A stretch of DNA of 64,000 nt from DATASD01 sp035478835 (GTDB lineage: Bacteria > Patescibacteriota > Saccharimonadia > Saccharimonadales > UBA4665). Positions 43,938 through 51,886 of this stretch are shown piece after piece (the first letter of the stretch is position 1; each line of letters starts with the position of its first letter). A program made the translations under genes and the position numbers. The DNA is taken from contig DATIJH010000002.1 of NCBI GenBank assembly GCA_035478835.1, positions 248,001 to 312,000 on the forward strand. The letters run 5' to 3'. The notes under the pieces were generated by a model, which was not told where the DNA came from, ran no database searches, and saw only the letters and a program-made list of their open reading frames with translations.

Positions 43938-44608
43938 AAAGGTTTAACCCCTATTTCCGGTACGAGCATGTTGTCGTCGCAGGATAGCACAAACTCAATA
44001 GCTTTAACCGCTTGCTCGGTGGTAAGCGCTTTGCCGTTGAGGGGTAGGCCTGCTTTAGCAAAAAGGTTGGTACGGATAGTCCCTGGGTAAAAGCCGGTTA
44101 CGCGCACATTGTATTCAGCAGCTTCTTCTTGCAATGCTTTAGTAAAACCAGTGATCGCCCACTTGGAGGCATTGTAAATAGAGCGAGTTGCTTTTGCGGT
44201 GATACCGGCAGTCGAGACTACATTGATGATCAGCCCTTCCCTTTGCTCCTTCATACGAGTAAGCGCAGCTTTGGCTGTATAGATTGTGCCGAGTGTATTC
44301 GTGGTGATGACATTTTCGATGATCTCATCTGGAATATCCACCAGTTCGGCATTCACAATGACACCAGCGCTGTTAATAAGCACGTCGATCTTGCCATGTT
44401 CCTCAGAGATTTTGTCGAACGTACTTGCTACTTGCTTGGCATCGCGTACATCACAAACATAGTAGCTGCAGCCAGTTTCTGTTGCGATCTTATGCATTGC
44501 TGCTTCGTTGCGGGCGAGAATAATGACTTTGTTGTCTGTTACAAGTTTTTCAGCAAGGGCTTTGCCCAGGCCGTCACTGCCACCGGTTATAATGATCGTT
44601 TTACTCAT
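43934..44608 (-). CDS. Short-chain dehydrogenase/reductase
   Basis: 224-residue SDR with cofactor loop TGGSDGLGKALA, LINSAG and catalytic YNASK; NVVSTAG supplies the Ser. NAD(P)-dependent redox of a carbonyl compound, substrate unknown. Part of the overlapping operon (4-bp overlaps at both ends). Confidence 0.9.
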   Translation of the reverse strand: MSKTIIITGGSDGLGKALAEKLVTDNKVIILARNEAAMHKIATETGCSYYVCDVRDAKQVASTFDKISEEHGKIDVLINSAGVIVNAELVDIPDEIIENVITTNTLGTIYTAKAALTRMKEQREGLIINVVSTAGITAKATRSIYNASKWAITGFTKALQEEAAEYNVRVTGFYPGTIRTNLFAKAGLPLNGKALTTEQAVKAIEFVLSCDDNMLVPEIGVKPL

Positions 44609-45441
44609 AACATCTCCAATCTCGCCATTTCTTCATCGGTAAGTTGTAAGCCCACCGCCTTCAGATTCTCATCAATGTGTGCCTTTTGCGTTGCCTTCGG
44701 AATTGGCAGCATTCCAAGCTGGATCAGCCAAGCCAATGCAACTTGCGCAGGCGTTGCATTGTGTGCGGCCGCAATCGCTTTGACCGTTCCATTTTCCAGT
44801 ACTTCCTGACGCTTAATCGGTTGGTAGGCAACGACTTGGATACCATGCTGCTTACAGAAATCACGGAACGCTTGTGGGACCTCATCTTTGTGGAGTAGGT
44901 TGAAATTCATCTGATTCACAACAAGTGGATGCTTAGCTATTTGCATCGCTTCCTGCATTTGCTCAACGGTAAAATTGCTAACCCCAAAATAACGAACAAT
45001 ACCTTCATCGATCAACTCGTCTATTTGTGGAATTGCTTCTTGCCAGGCTACCCCTTCCCATGGGGCGTGGATATATAATAGGTCGATATAGTTAGTGCCG
45101 AGCTTTTTTAGCATTTGCTCAACGGTCGGACGGACTTGACCGTTGCCGACGCTCGATTTCCAAAGCTTGTCTGCAATGAATAGGTCTTCGCGGTTGTAGC
45201 CAGCGATAGCTTGCCCAACAACCTCATCGGTATAAAAGCCACCATATAGTTCGGCGCAGTCGATATGGTTTTGGCCTTTATCGAATGAGTAGTGCAGCGC
45301 TTCGATCTCGACATCTTCGTTCCCATGTACCGGCTTGGCTTTATATCTTGCAGATGTGTCAAGGTCAAGCTCGCTGCTAATGTTCCACGTGCCGATGCCG
45401 ATTGGATGAAGTTGTTTGCCGGATTTGGTTTGTAGGATCAT
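44605..45441 (-). CDS. Aldo/keto reductase
   Basis: 278 residues. The AKR tetrad is visible: D in IDCAELYGG together with its Tyr, K in IADKLW and H in LLYIHAPW; the NADPH site is in the C-terminal IPKATQKAHIDEN. It reduces aldehydes or ketones. Fourth gene from the 3' end of the operon. Confidence 0.92.
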   Translation of the reverse strand: MILQTKSGKQLHPIGIGTWNISSELDLDTSARYKAKPVHGNEDVEIEALHYSFDKGQNHIDCAELYGGFYTDEVVGQAIAGYNREDLFIADKLWKSSVGNGQVRPTVEQMLKKLGTNYIDLLYIHAPWEGVAWQEAIPQIDELIDEGIVRYFGVSNFTVEQMQEAMQIAKHPLVVNQMNFNLLHKDEVPQAFRDFCKQHGIQVVAYQPIKRQEVLENGTVKAIAAAHNATPAQVALAWLIQLGMLPIPKATQKAHIDENLKAVGLQLTDEEMARLEML

Positions 45442-45899
45442 TCTTGTGCCTCCACGCGTGTATCAATATACTGTCCATCTTTCTCCCCCTCACCATTCAT
45501 CCAAATGCTCTCAGGGATGGCTTTGAATAAGTGAACAGGCTTGTCGGGCTGTAGCTCTTCCAGCTTCCAGTACCAATTTGGCCGACGGTCTTGGAGAAGT
45601 TTATGTCCTTTGATAATCTCCGTTGGGTCGGTTATCTCTTCGACGCGTGCTTGAATGTACACGCCTTCACCGTCTCCGGGTGCAACGGTTGAATCGTAGA
45701 CGACAATAAAGACTTTATGGTTTGCTCGAATATTCTGCGAATGTTGGCTTTCAACGTGCGAACCCCAATATACATTGAAGTTTTCATCGTATGCACAGTA
45801 GACAGGGCTGTTCCATGGGTTGCCATTCGGATCAACAGTTGAAAGTGTGGCGTAGTAGATACGATTGAGGATTGCTTGGGCTTTGGCGTTTGGTTTCAT
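45438..45899 (-). CDS. Pyridoxamine 5'-phosphate oxidase-family (split-barrel) protein
   Basis: 153-residue FMN-binding split-barrel protein: ILNRIYYATLSTVDPNGNPW (start of barrel), PVYCAYDENFNVYWGS and VYIQARVEEI. Probably an FMN- or F420-type reductase rather than true PdxH, given its length. 4-bp overlaps with both neighbours. Confidence 0.85.
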   Translation of the reverse strand: MKPNAKAQAILNRIYYATLSTVDPNGNPWNSPVYCAYDENFNVYWGSHVESQHSQNIRANHKVFIVVYDSTVAPGDGEGVYIQARVEEITDPTEIIKGHKLLQDRRPNWYWKLEELQPDKPVHLFKAIPESIWMNGEGEKDGQYIDTRVEAQE

Positions 45900-46468
45900 T
45901 GTAAAATCTCCTCCACCAACTCCGGAAATTCAATCGTCTTCATGTCCTCAAGGGTGAAATGACCATAGCCGTGAAACTCACGGTATTTGATACCTGGAAT
46001 TGTAGCTTGCAGTTTCTTTGCGGCTTGCTGAATCGCATCGCGGTCGTCGTCGGATACAAGGATAACTAGTTTTTGAGTACGGTCTGTAAGCTTAGGATCA
46101 ATCTCAAAGTCAAAGAATCCGTTGGTATCCCAATCAATGCCAAGCGATGGAGCAACCCACACGACAGTTCCGACGTGAACGTCAGGATGCTCACTGAGCC
46201 AACGGACGATAAATCCAGCGCCGCAGCTATGACCCACAAGTATTGTTTCTGGCGTTATATCGTAACGCTCAAATTCTTTGCGCCATGTCTCATACTCTGG
46301 TTTCCATGCGTTGGGGATCTCAGGAGTTTGCGTTGTTATGTCATGGATAATGAGTTGCTTTTGCAGCCATGGAATCCAGTGCGAATTACTAGCCGCTGGA
46401 AAGGCAGGATTGTAGTATTCTTCTTGGCCGGGGTCAGGCTTGCCGTGGAGGATGATAGAGTTTTTCAT
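45896..46468 (-). CDS. RBBP9/YdeN-family alpha/beta hydrolase
   Basis: 190 residues. Nucleophile elbow ILVGHSCGAGF (G-H-S-x-G), acid region LVILVSDDDRD, and the late histidine in FHGYGHFTLEDM. Serine hydrolase with unknown ester or amide substrate. 4-bp overlaps on both sides. Confidence 0.87.
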   Translation of the reverse strand: MKNSIILHGKPDPGQEEYYNPAFPAASNSHWIPWLQKQLIIHDITTQTPEIPNAWKPEYETWRKEFERYDITPETILVGHSCGAGFIVRWLSEHPDVHVGTVVWVAPSLGIDWDTNGFFDFEIDPKLTDRTQKLVILVSDDDRDAIQQAAKKLQATIPGIKYREFHGYGHFTLEDMKTIEFPELVEEILQ

Positions 46469-46917
46469 CGCTCTTCCTTAGGCACGGCAAACTTCGGATC
46501 AAGAATATTATGACGCTCAGTAATCCGAAGATAGAATCCAAACGGGTCTTCAATACGGAAGTCTTTGACGCCCCACGGTTGTAACTTGAGTTCTGAGGAT
46601 ACATTGGCGAATTGCTTTACTTGGTCATAGTAGGCTGCGATATCATCAACGGGTATGACGATTTCTACTCCGTAGCCCCGTTTTGTGTCTTTGGAAAAGC
46701 GCTTGAAATAAGACTGGCTCCATACTTCGTCATTTCCAGGCCAGAAGTTTAGAATCGTGCCATCGCGTTCCATGACAAGATAGTCGCCAACGTTATGCTC
46801 TTGGCGCATCCATACCTTCTTGAAACCTAGCTTGCCATAGAATTCGAGCGCAGGGCCAAAATCCGGAACGTGGAGTTCGATTTGCAGACGATTGGTAGTG
46901 TCTTTTTGATCGTTCAT
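46465..46917 (-). CDS. VOC family protein
   Basis: 150 residues: LQIELHVPDFGPALEFYGKL at the start and FRIEDPFGFYLRITE at the end, the two metal-site strands of VOC proteins. Paralogous to the next gene upstream, which shares the FRVADPFGFYVRFTE end. Binds or modifies a small molecule. Confidence 0.85.
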   Translation of the reverse strand: MNDQKDTTNRLQIELHVPDFGPALEFYGKLGFKKVWMRQEHNVGDYLVMERDGTILNFWPGNDEVWSQSYFKRFSKDTKRGYGVEIVIPVDDIAAYYDQVKQFANVSSELKLQPWGVKDFRIEDPFGFYLRITERHNILDPKFAVPKEER

Positions 46918-47369
46918 GCTTCCTGCCCCCAGTCTACAATCTCTGTAAATCGGACGTAGAATCCAAACGGGTCAGCCACGCGGAAGTCTTGCTTGCCCCA
47001 ACGCTTAGTGATGAGCGGCTGCGAGATGATCTTTTCGTCGAGTTTTGGTAACACTTGTTCCCAAAGCTTTGCAACGTCGCTCACTGGTACGGTTATTTCC
47101 ACTGCGTAGCCGCGAGGCGTGTCGGCCGGGAAGTCTACAAAATATGCGTGCTGGGTGACTTTGCCCTTGTCTCCGTAGAAGTTAATCATGGTATCGCCCA
47201 TTTTGTCCCTACGGATGAGCACCAGATAGCCCATGTCACTGCCGCCGCCCGATGTCGGATCATACGACAGCTCTTCAAAGCCGAACATGCTATAAAAATC
47301 CCGCACCGGCTGGAAGCTCGGCACATGCAGCTCTAGAACAAGGTTATTGTGGATAGGGTTTATGGCCAT
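46914..47369 (-). CDS. VOC family protein
   Basis: 151 residues with LVLELHVPSFQPVRDFYSMF and FRVADPFGFYVRFTE. Together with the gene after it, it forms a tandem duplicate, possibly a heterodimer. Overlaps the downstream gene by 4 bp and abuts the upstream one with no gap. Confidence 0.85.
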   Translation of the reverse strand: MAINPIHNNLVLELHVPSFQPVRDFYSMFGFEELSYDPTSGGGSDMGYLVLIRRDKMGDTMINFYGDKGKVTQHAYFVDFPADTPRGYAVEITVPVSDVAKLWEQVLPKLDEKIISQPLITKRWGKQDFRVADPFGFYVRFTEIVDWGQEA

Positions 47370-47783
47370 TTAGTCCTCCTTTATGTTTTCAAACCGCCCA
47401 TCCTCATACGGCGGTTCACGTATCTCGTAGAAGTTCAGGTCAGTTTCGGCCGACCATTGCACGAGTTCGCCAATGTGGACTTCTATTTCGGTGCTTGGAT
47501 TACTATCGCTGTTTTCGGCAAATGTGTGTGTCTTCACCGATCCGTCTTGTGCAGTGACAGTAAGCGTGCCGTTACCATTCATGTAGCCCTCAATGGTTTG
47601 GGTGCCTTTGAGGATACGCTGCAAAGGTGTTTTGTAGCCTTTAGTAACATGCACGATAGCCAGGTCTTTGGAACTGTCGTCGTCGAAGGTGTAGATATCG
47701 GCGGTTACCCCGTCTTTGACTGTTTGATTTTCGACAAACGTTATAGGTAGTGTTGCTTCCGGTGTATTGAGCGTGGTTCTCAC
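47370..47783 (-). CDS. Hypothetical cupin-like protein
   Basis: 137 residues, beta-rich: IVHVTKGYKTPLQRILKGTQ, IEGYMNGNGTLTVTAQDG and IGELVQWSAETDLNFYEI resemble cupin strands without the canonical histidines. Binding rather than catalysis is likely. Part of the operon. Confidence 0.65.
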   Translation of the reverse strand: MRTTLNTPEATLPITFVENQTVKDGVTADIYTFDDDSSKDLAIVHVTKGYKTPLQRILKGTQTIEGYMNGNGTLTVTAQDGSVKTHTFAENSDSNPSTEIEVHIGELVQWSAETDLNFYEIREPPYEDGRFENIKED

Positions 47784-48280
47784 GCGGGAATCTCCTTGTT
47801 CGAGTAGTAAATCTTCCCAAAGGATAGATCATTTGGTAGCCATTGTCGCAAGGCTTGGTAAAGCTTTTCGTAATAGCCTTGCTTGTACGCTTCAGCCGTA
47901 ACCCACCAGCTTGCGTCGATGTCGTATTCTAGCAACGCTTCAGTTAATTCGGTACGAACGCCGAGCGGATAAAGGTAAAAACAGCCAATGTAAGTATTGT
48001 TAGTGTCGTATACAACGTACGCAAATGAACTGCTTTCTCTAAACTCACGTTCATGCCACGCAAGATCAAGAACGTCAAATTCTTCACTTACTGCCTCTTC
48101 AGGCCATGAACCACCACGTGTATTTCTAATAGTTTCAAGACTGGAGTTTACGGCATCTATATCGGCTTGTAGGTCGGATCGTGTAAGTGGCCTAGCAACG
48201 AGATCTTCGAAAGTTAGTTCTTTCGGTGCCGTAAAGTCTTCAGGCAACTGGAGCTTCTTTATAAAATGTGAGTAATCCAT
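47780..48280 (-). CDS. GNAT-like acetyltransferase-related protein
   Basis: 166 residues with a GNAT-type order of strands: FAYVVYDTNNTYIGCFYLYP, EYDIDASWWVTAEAYKQGYY and a final strand SFGKIYYSN. The acetyl-CoA loop R/Q-x-x-G-x-G/A is degenerate (YKQGYYEKL), so activity is uncertain. Confidence 0.68.
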   Translation of the reverse strand: MDYSHFIKKLQLPEDFTAPKELTFEDLVARPLTRSDLQADIDAVNSSLETIRNTRGGSWPEEAVSEEFDVLDLAWHEREFRESSSFAYVVYDTNNTYIGCFYLYPLGVRTELTEALLEYDIDASWWVTAEAYKQGYYEKLYQALRQWLPNDLSFGKIYYSNKEIPA

Positions 48281-48282
48281 AC

Positions 48283-49215
48283 CTATTGTATTTCCGTCGG
48301 GTACTCGCCCTTAGCCGCAGCAACAATAGCATCAACCCATTGCGCCCCATTCTTGCTCATTGATTCATCTGTGCACCAACCAAGCGCCGGACCATCCCAG
48401 ACATTACCTTCACGTGTTCCGAACGTACCTTTTTCTTGCTCGTAGCCAAGGCCGTAGAGCTTGCCGGTTTTTACCATTTCCAGCAATAAGTCTTGATTGT
48501 AAACTCGTTCAGCCGCACCAACAGCGCTTACGAAGATAGCGGACGGCTTCAAGTTTTGTAGTAGCTCGTCCGTTAAGAGTTTCCTTGTTTCGTCGTTGGC
48601 GGCAAAAGCTAAGAAGACAACGTCTGAAGTTTGTATAAGATCTTCGAGGGATACGCTCGTGAAGCGTTCGTTGCGTGCCGAGCGCGACCAATATTGCACA
48701 TCCATGCCAAGGCCAGCCATATTCTCGGCGAAGGCCGTACCAATCCTGCCGAGGCCTATGATACCGACCTTCTTGCCGCGCAGTTCAATGCCACGATGCT
48801 TGTCGTAATCGCCCTGCCATCCATCTTTTGCAACAATAGGCAGGCGGCGGGCAAGCGCCAAAGTGACCATCGTGTGCCATTCAGCAACGGCAATACTTGA
48901 GAAGCCACGTAAATTGGTTACGGGGATACCTTTTGCTTTGCAGTGTTCGAGGTCAATCCAGCTAAAGGAAGTGGTTTGCAAACAAATGGCTTTGAGGTTT
49001 GGGATTTTGTCGATGACTTCGTTCGGAAAGCTCCAGTCGCTGAAGTCCGGGTCGATGGCAATGATGCGATCTTCGCTACCCTCATAGAGTTCGCTTACTT
49101 CGGCGAGTGGCTTGATATCTGTGAGAAGTGTGACGCCGCCAGCTGCTTTTAACGTCGTGAGCTGTTCAGGTGTAAAGAGACTATTGGCATTTGGAGTGAG
49201 AATGAGTAGTTTCAT
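48283..49215 (-). CDS. D-2-hydroxyacid dehydrogenase-family protein, altered active site
   Basis: 310 residues, first gene of the 12-gene operon. The NAD-binding loop is intact (VGIIGLGRIGTAFAENMAG). In active family members the third conserved region carries an arginine (A-R-G) and the last a histidine (P-H). Here the same places read VSAVGAAERVYN and PALGWCTDES, so both catalytic residues seem absent. It may use another mechanism or bind rather than reduce. TACAAT ends 6 nt before ATG 49215, a leaderless promoter for the whole operon. Confidence 0.85.
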   Translation of the reverse strand: MKLLILTPNANSLFTPEQLTTLKAAGGVTLLTDIKPLAEVSELYEGSEDRIIAIDPDFSDWSFPNEVIDKIPNLKAICLQTTSFSWIDLEHCKAKGIPVTNLRGFSSIAVAEWHTMVTLALARRLPIVAKDGWQGDYDKHRGIELRGKKVGIIGLGRIGTAFAENMAGLGMDVQYWSRSARNERFTSVSLEDLIQTSDVVFLAFAANDETRKLLTDELLQNLKPSAIFVSAVGAAERVYNQDLLLEMVKTGKLYGLGYEQEKGTFGTREGNVWDGPALGWCTDESMSKNGAQWVDAIVAAAKGEYPTEIQ

Positions 49216-49272
49216 GGTCTAATTGTACTCCAACAGATAGCTCAAAGCTTATTTTTCTTCGAAAAACAAGCC

Positions 49273-49299
49273 AACTTTCACTGTCGGGCAGTGAAAGTT
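49273..49299 (-). terminator. Perfect 11-bp hairpin, possible terminator
   Basis: AACTTTCACTG / CAGTGAAAGTT with a 5-nt loop lies between the stop of the gene at 49312 and the promoter of the 12-gene operon. On the minus strand it is followed by GGCTTGTTTTT, a delayed T-run. It probably ends the upstream two-gene transcript. Confidence 0.6.
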
Positions 49300-49311
49300 A
49301 CTGATAAGTGG

Positions 49312-50265
49312 CTACATGAGCTTTTTCTTAGGTTCGAGAGTTTTGAGGCTCATGAAGGTGGGACTATCTTTTACGAATTGATGCAGGTAGAAATTGTCCG
49401 TAAAGTTAGCGGGTAGTGATTTTTGCGAGGCGTAGTTTGGAAATATGTGCGGTACGTTGGTCGCCTCGTTAAAACGGCTCGACCAAGCACCTAGCAGGCC
49501 TTGGAGGTTTGATGCTTCCGAGAATAGTACACCATCAATATAGGGAAAATATGTGCCTGGATACAGGAACTGCTTTAGGACGTGTGCGCCGTTGTCTTTG
49601 ACGTATTCCGGTTTATCAGTATGAGTAGCGCGGGTCACATTTGGGTCAAGCGATGAGCCATCTCTACTGAAATGTACCACCGGGTCTCCCATCGGCAGAG
49701 CCGCACGCATAAAATGCTCAATGTCGGAGTGGAGCGCGCCAGGCGGGAAAGCTGAAACTGCGATTAATACAAAATCATCTGCTCCAATCATTCCCTTGTC
49801 CACATACTTGTCTTTTATCTTCACGGCTTTGGCGTATAGGCTGGAAGCATAACGCAAGGCATTCTCATCTTTAGGGAAATCATATGCCTGGGCGAGTTCA
49901 CCCGGCTTACTTATACGCTCTCGCCATCTTTTATCCATCGCTTCGTCGGGTGTTGCAAGCACAGCTTCGATCCAAACCTTGTGGCCGTCTGATAGCTCAA
50001 CACAAAAGTCAGGCCCTTTGCCATTTGTAGGTATGAGTTTAAGCCCTGTCAAGTAGAGCCATTCAGCCAGTTCAAGTTCCCAGAGTCGCGCGAAGAAGTC
50101 ATGATTCTGCATCTGGTCAGCGAAGTTTTTATCTAAAACAGCTCGTAGATTCCTGCCGTAATAAGCATCGTCTACCCATTTTCGTAAATCCTTCCAATCG
50201 TCGCCAGTGCGGTAATGTTGGAAGTTTTTATCAGTGCCCTGTACAATCCACACACTTTGGCTCAT
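49312..50265 (-). CDS. PD-(D/E)XK nuclease-like protein (variant site)
   Basis: 317 residues. A restriction-endonuclease-like core is suggested by FFARLWELELAEWLYLTG (helix with conserved E), NGKGPDFCVE and KVWIEAVLATP, giving E ... G-P-D ... E-x-A, a variant of PD-(D/E)XK with Lys replaced. The middle and end are unlike known domains. It overlaps the upstream DUF5677-like gene by 4 bp (ATGA), so the two proteins probably work together. Confidence 0.68.
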   Translation of the reverse strand: MSQSVWIVQGTDKNFQHYRTGDDWKDLRKWVDDAYYGRNLRAVLDKNFADQMQNHDFFARLWELELAEWLYLTGLKLIPTNGKGPDFCVELSDGHKVWIEAVLATPDEAMDKRWRERISKPGELAQAYDFPKDENALRYASSLYAKAVKIKDKYVDKGMIGADDFVLIAVSAFPPGALHSDIEHFMRAALPMGDPVVHFSRDGSSLDPNVTRATHTDKPEYVKDNGAHVLKQFLYPGTYFPYIDGVLFSEASNLQGLLGAWSSRFNEATNVPHIFPNYASQKSLPANFTDNFYLHQFVKDSPTFMSLKTLEPKKKLM

Positions 50266-50990
50266 GCTGTTTCCTTATCGGGTTTTGGCGGACCAAGGCG
50301 CTCCTCAATCTTATGAAACTCGGTGACATCTACGCCTGCCTTTTTGAATACTTGCGAGGCAAAGTAGGCAGTAATGAAAGCGGCCATCTGTGTGCGCCAT
50401 TCCACCCCTTCGTTCTTGCCGTTTATGCCGATAAAGCCATCATCTTCACCCACAGGCTCGGCGTATTGGTTAATAGCATCCACGTTAGCATGTGAGCTAA
50501 GGTGTGATTCAGCCCTATATAAGTGATTGTAGTTAAATACGGGCATAGAGGCATTGTCCGGGTCTTCGGTTTCTAGCTTCTTGCCTAATGCGTTAGCATG
50601 CTGCTCTATACCTTTGTCCTTGGTGCTCTCTGGTGCTTCGGACGGATACTCTACTTGATCTTCTACGCCCATCTTGCGGAGTAACGTCTCTGCCTTGCCG
50701 CGGGTCATAGCCCACAACTCCCGGGCGTCGTCGAAACCGCTCAACATTAGCAAGTGTCCAAGTACCCACGTTTCGTATAGTGTGCGAACATTTCCGCCAG
50801 CCGTATCACCCAAGCCGCGTTCCACAGCATCATCAATAGCTCGCAAAAGTCGGTTGCAGCGGTAAAGAGCTGCCGCACCCATAAACAAGCTACCAGCAGT
50901 TGAAGCGGCCTTAATAGTTGGTATCGTTTTGTCTAGATAGTCCATTAAGTCTTTTATGGCTTGGTGCTGTTGTGCCCAGTCGTCTTTCAT
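50262..50990 (-). CDS. DUF5677-like helical protein
   Basis: 242 residues, helical, with the DUF5677-type segment ALYRCNRLLRAIDDAVERGL, NVRTLYETWVLGHLL and LSSHANVDAINQY (S-x-x-x-H). Biochemical role unknown. TAGAAT ends 6 nt before ATG 50990 (leaderless). First gene of the pair. Confidence 0.7.
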   Translation of the reverse strand: MKDDWAQQHQAIKDLMDYLDKTIPTIKAASTAGSLFMGAAALYRCNRLLRAIDDAVERGLGDTAGGNVRTLYETWVLGHLLMLSGFDDARELWAMTRGKAETLLRKMGVEDQVEYPSEAPESTKDKGIEQHANALGKKLETEDPDNASMPVFNYNHLYRAESHLSSHANVDAINQYAEPVGEDDGFIGINGKNEGVEWRTQMAAFITAYFASQVFKKAGVDVTEFHKIEERLGPPKPDKETA

Positions 50991-51015
50991 ATCTTTATTC
51001 TAGCAAAGTAATAGG

Positions 51016-51141
51016 TTGACCTTCCCACTGCCTTGTCATTATAAGGGGTAAATCGCCCAACCCAAGGTCGTTCAGACGTGGGGTGCTCCACCTTGGCTTG
51101 ACCAATTTACCCCTTGCCCCGGCCGTGAGCGGGAAGGTCGA
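51016..51141 (+). ncRNA. Candidate structured RNA or leader element upstream of DUF3768 gene
   Basis: Nested complementary segments: GACCTTCCC 51018-51026 with GGGAAGGTC 51131-51139; AAGGGGTAAAT 51043-51053 with ATTTACCCCTT 51105-51115 (11 bp perfect); CCAAGGT 51062-51068 with ACCTTGG 51090-51096; and a small GTGG/CCAC hairpin inside. The element ends about 25 nt before the AAGGAGG site of the next gene. It could be a cis-regulatory leader, a small RNA or a DNA structure. It matches no riboswitch class known to me. Confidence 0.6.
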
Positions 51142-51176
51142 TGCCGTTCAGGAATAAAGAATTAAGGAGGTTTGCT

Positions 51177-51491
51177 ATGCAGACAGAAGACGCTATTGAG
51201 ATTGCAAAGAAGAACGACGCGTTTCGTAAAAGTGGGTTTGGGGTTACGGTTACTCCGGGAGTACAGGTTTTAGAGGATCTTGGTGGGTTGATTGATGAGG
51301 TTCGTCGATTCAATGATTTTACTGAGGACAACGATCCATACGGTGAGCATGACTTCGGCACGGTGTATTGGTTTGGTGCCAAGGTGTTCTGGAAAGTGGA
51401 TTACTACGACCAGACATTAAAGTACGGCCGTCACCCGCTAGATTTGGATTGCAGACGGGTGATGAACGTAATGCTCGCGAGTGAGTATTAG
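51177..51491 (+). CDS. DUF3768 family protein
   Basis: 104 residues from ATG 51177, which has AAGGAGG 6 nt upstream; the in-frame start 12 codons earlier does not. Family pattern present: IAKKNDAFRK, GVTVTPGVQVL, FNDFTEDNDPYGEHDFG, WKVDYYD and RRVMNVMLASEY. The family is typical of plasmids and ICEs; function unknown. Confidence 0.86.
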   Translation: MQTEDAIEIAKKNDAFRKSGFGVTVTPGVQVLEDLGGLIDEVRRFNDFTEDNDPYGEHDFGTVYWFGAKVFWKVDYYDQTLKYGRHPLDLDCRRVMNVMLASEY

Positions 51492-51509
51492 TCCACTCGT
51501 TTTTAGTAT

Positions 51510-51541
51510 ACCCGGAAGTCAGAAATGGCTTCCGGGTTTTT
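51510..51541 (+). terminator. Intrinsic terminator after DUF3768 gene
   Basis: Stem ACCCGGAAG / CTTCCGGGT with a 10-nt loop followed by TTTTT, 19 bp after the stop codon. The next gene has its own ribosome site. Confidence 0.85.
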
Positions 51542-51581
51542 GTTATCAGTAAGGTTTTTGGATTTTGAAGGAGATTTAGTT

Positions 51582-51848
51582 ATGAGTGAGATGACAGGAT
51601 ATAACGGGTGGAGCAGTCGGGAAACGTGGACCGTAAATCTATGGCTTACAAATGAGCGTTATTCTTACGATGAATTGTGCCTCATCCTGAAAAAGGATGT
51701 CACTGCGAATAAATGTGCCGACCTGCTTGAACAATGGGTTCGCAATGAATGTGAATTCTGGGGCGATGAGGCGTCAATATGGAGCGATCTGCTGAATGAC
51801 GCGCTCAGTAGAGTGGATTGGTTAGAAATCATTCAGAATAATCAGTAG
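51582..51848 (+). CDS. Small conserved mobile-element protein, 88 residues
   Basis: From ATG 51582, behind AAGGAG. It has the pattern GYNGWSSRETWTVNLWLTN, seen from memory in short plasmid and phage proteins of unknown function. A longer frame from 51525 overlaps the terminator and is rejected. Confidence 0.7.
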   Translation: MSEMTGYNGWSSRETWTVNLWLTNERYSYDELCLILKKDVTANKCADLLEQWVRNECEFWGDEASIWSDLLNDALSRVDWLEIIQNNQ

Positions 51849-51886
51849 CTTGTTGTCCTGGGTATGACGGTAAACTACCCGAACAA

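Noticed and set aside
44129..44809. 226-residue plus-strand ORF
   Set aside because: Antisense to the SDR and aldo/keto reductase genes.
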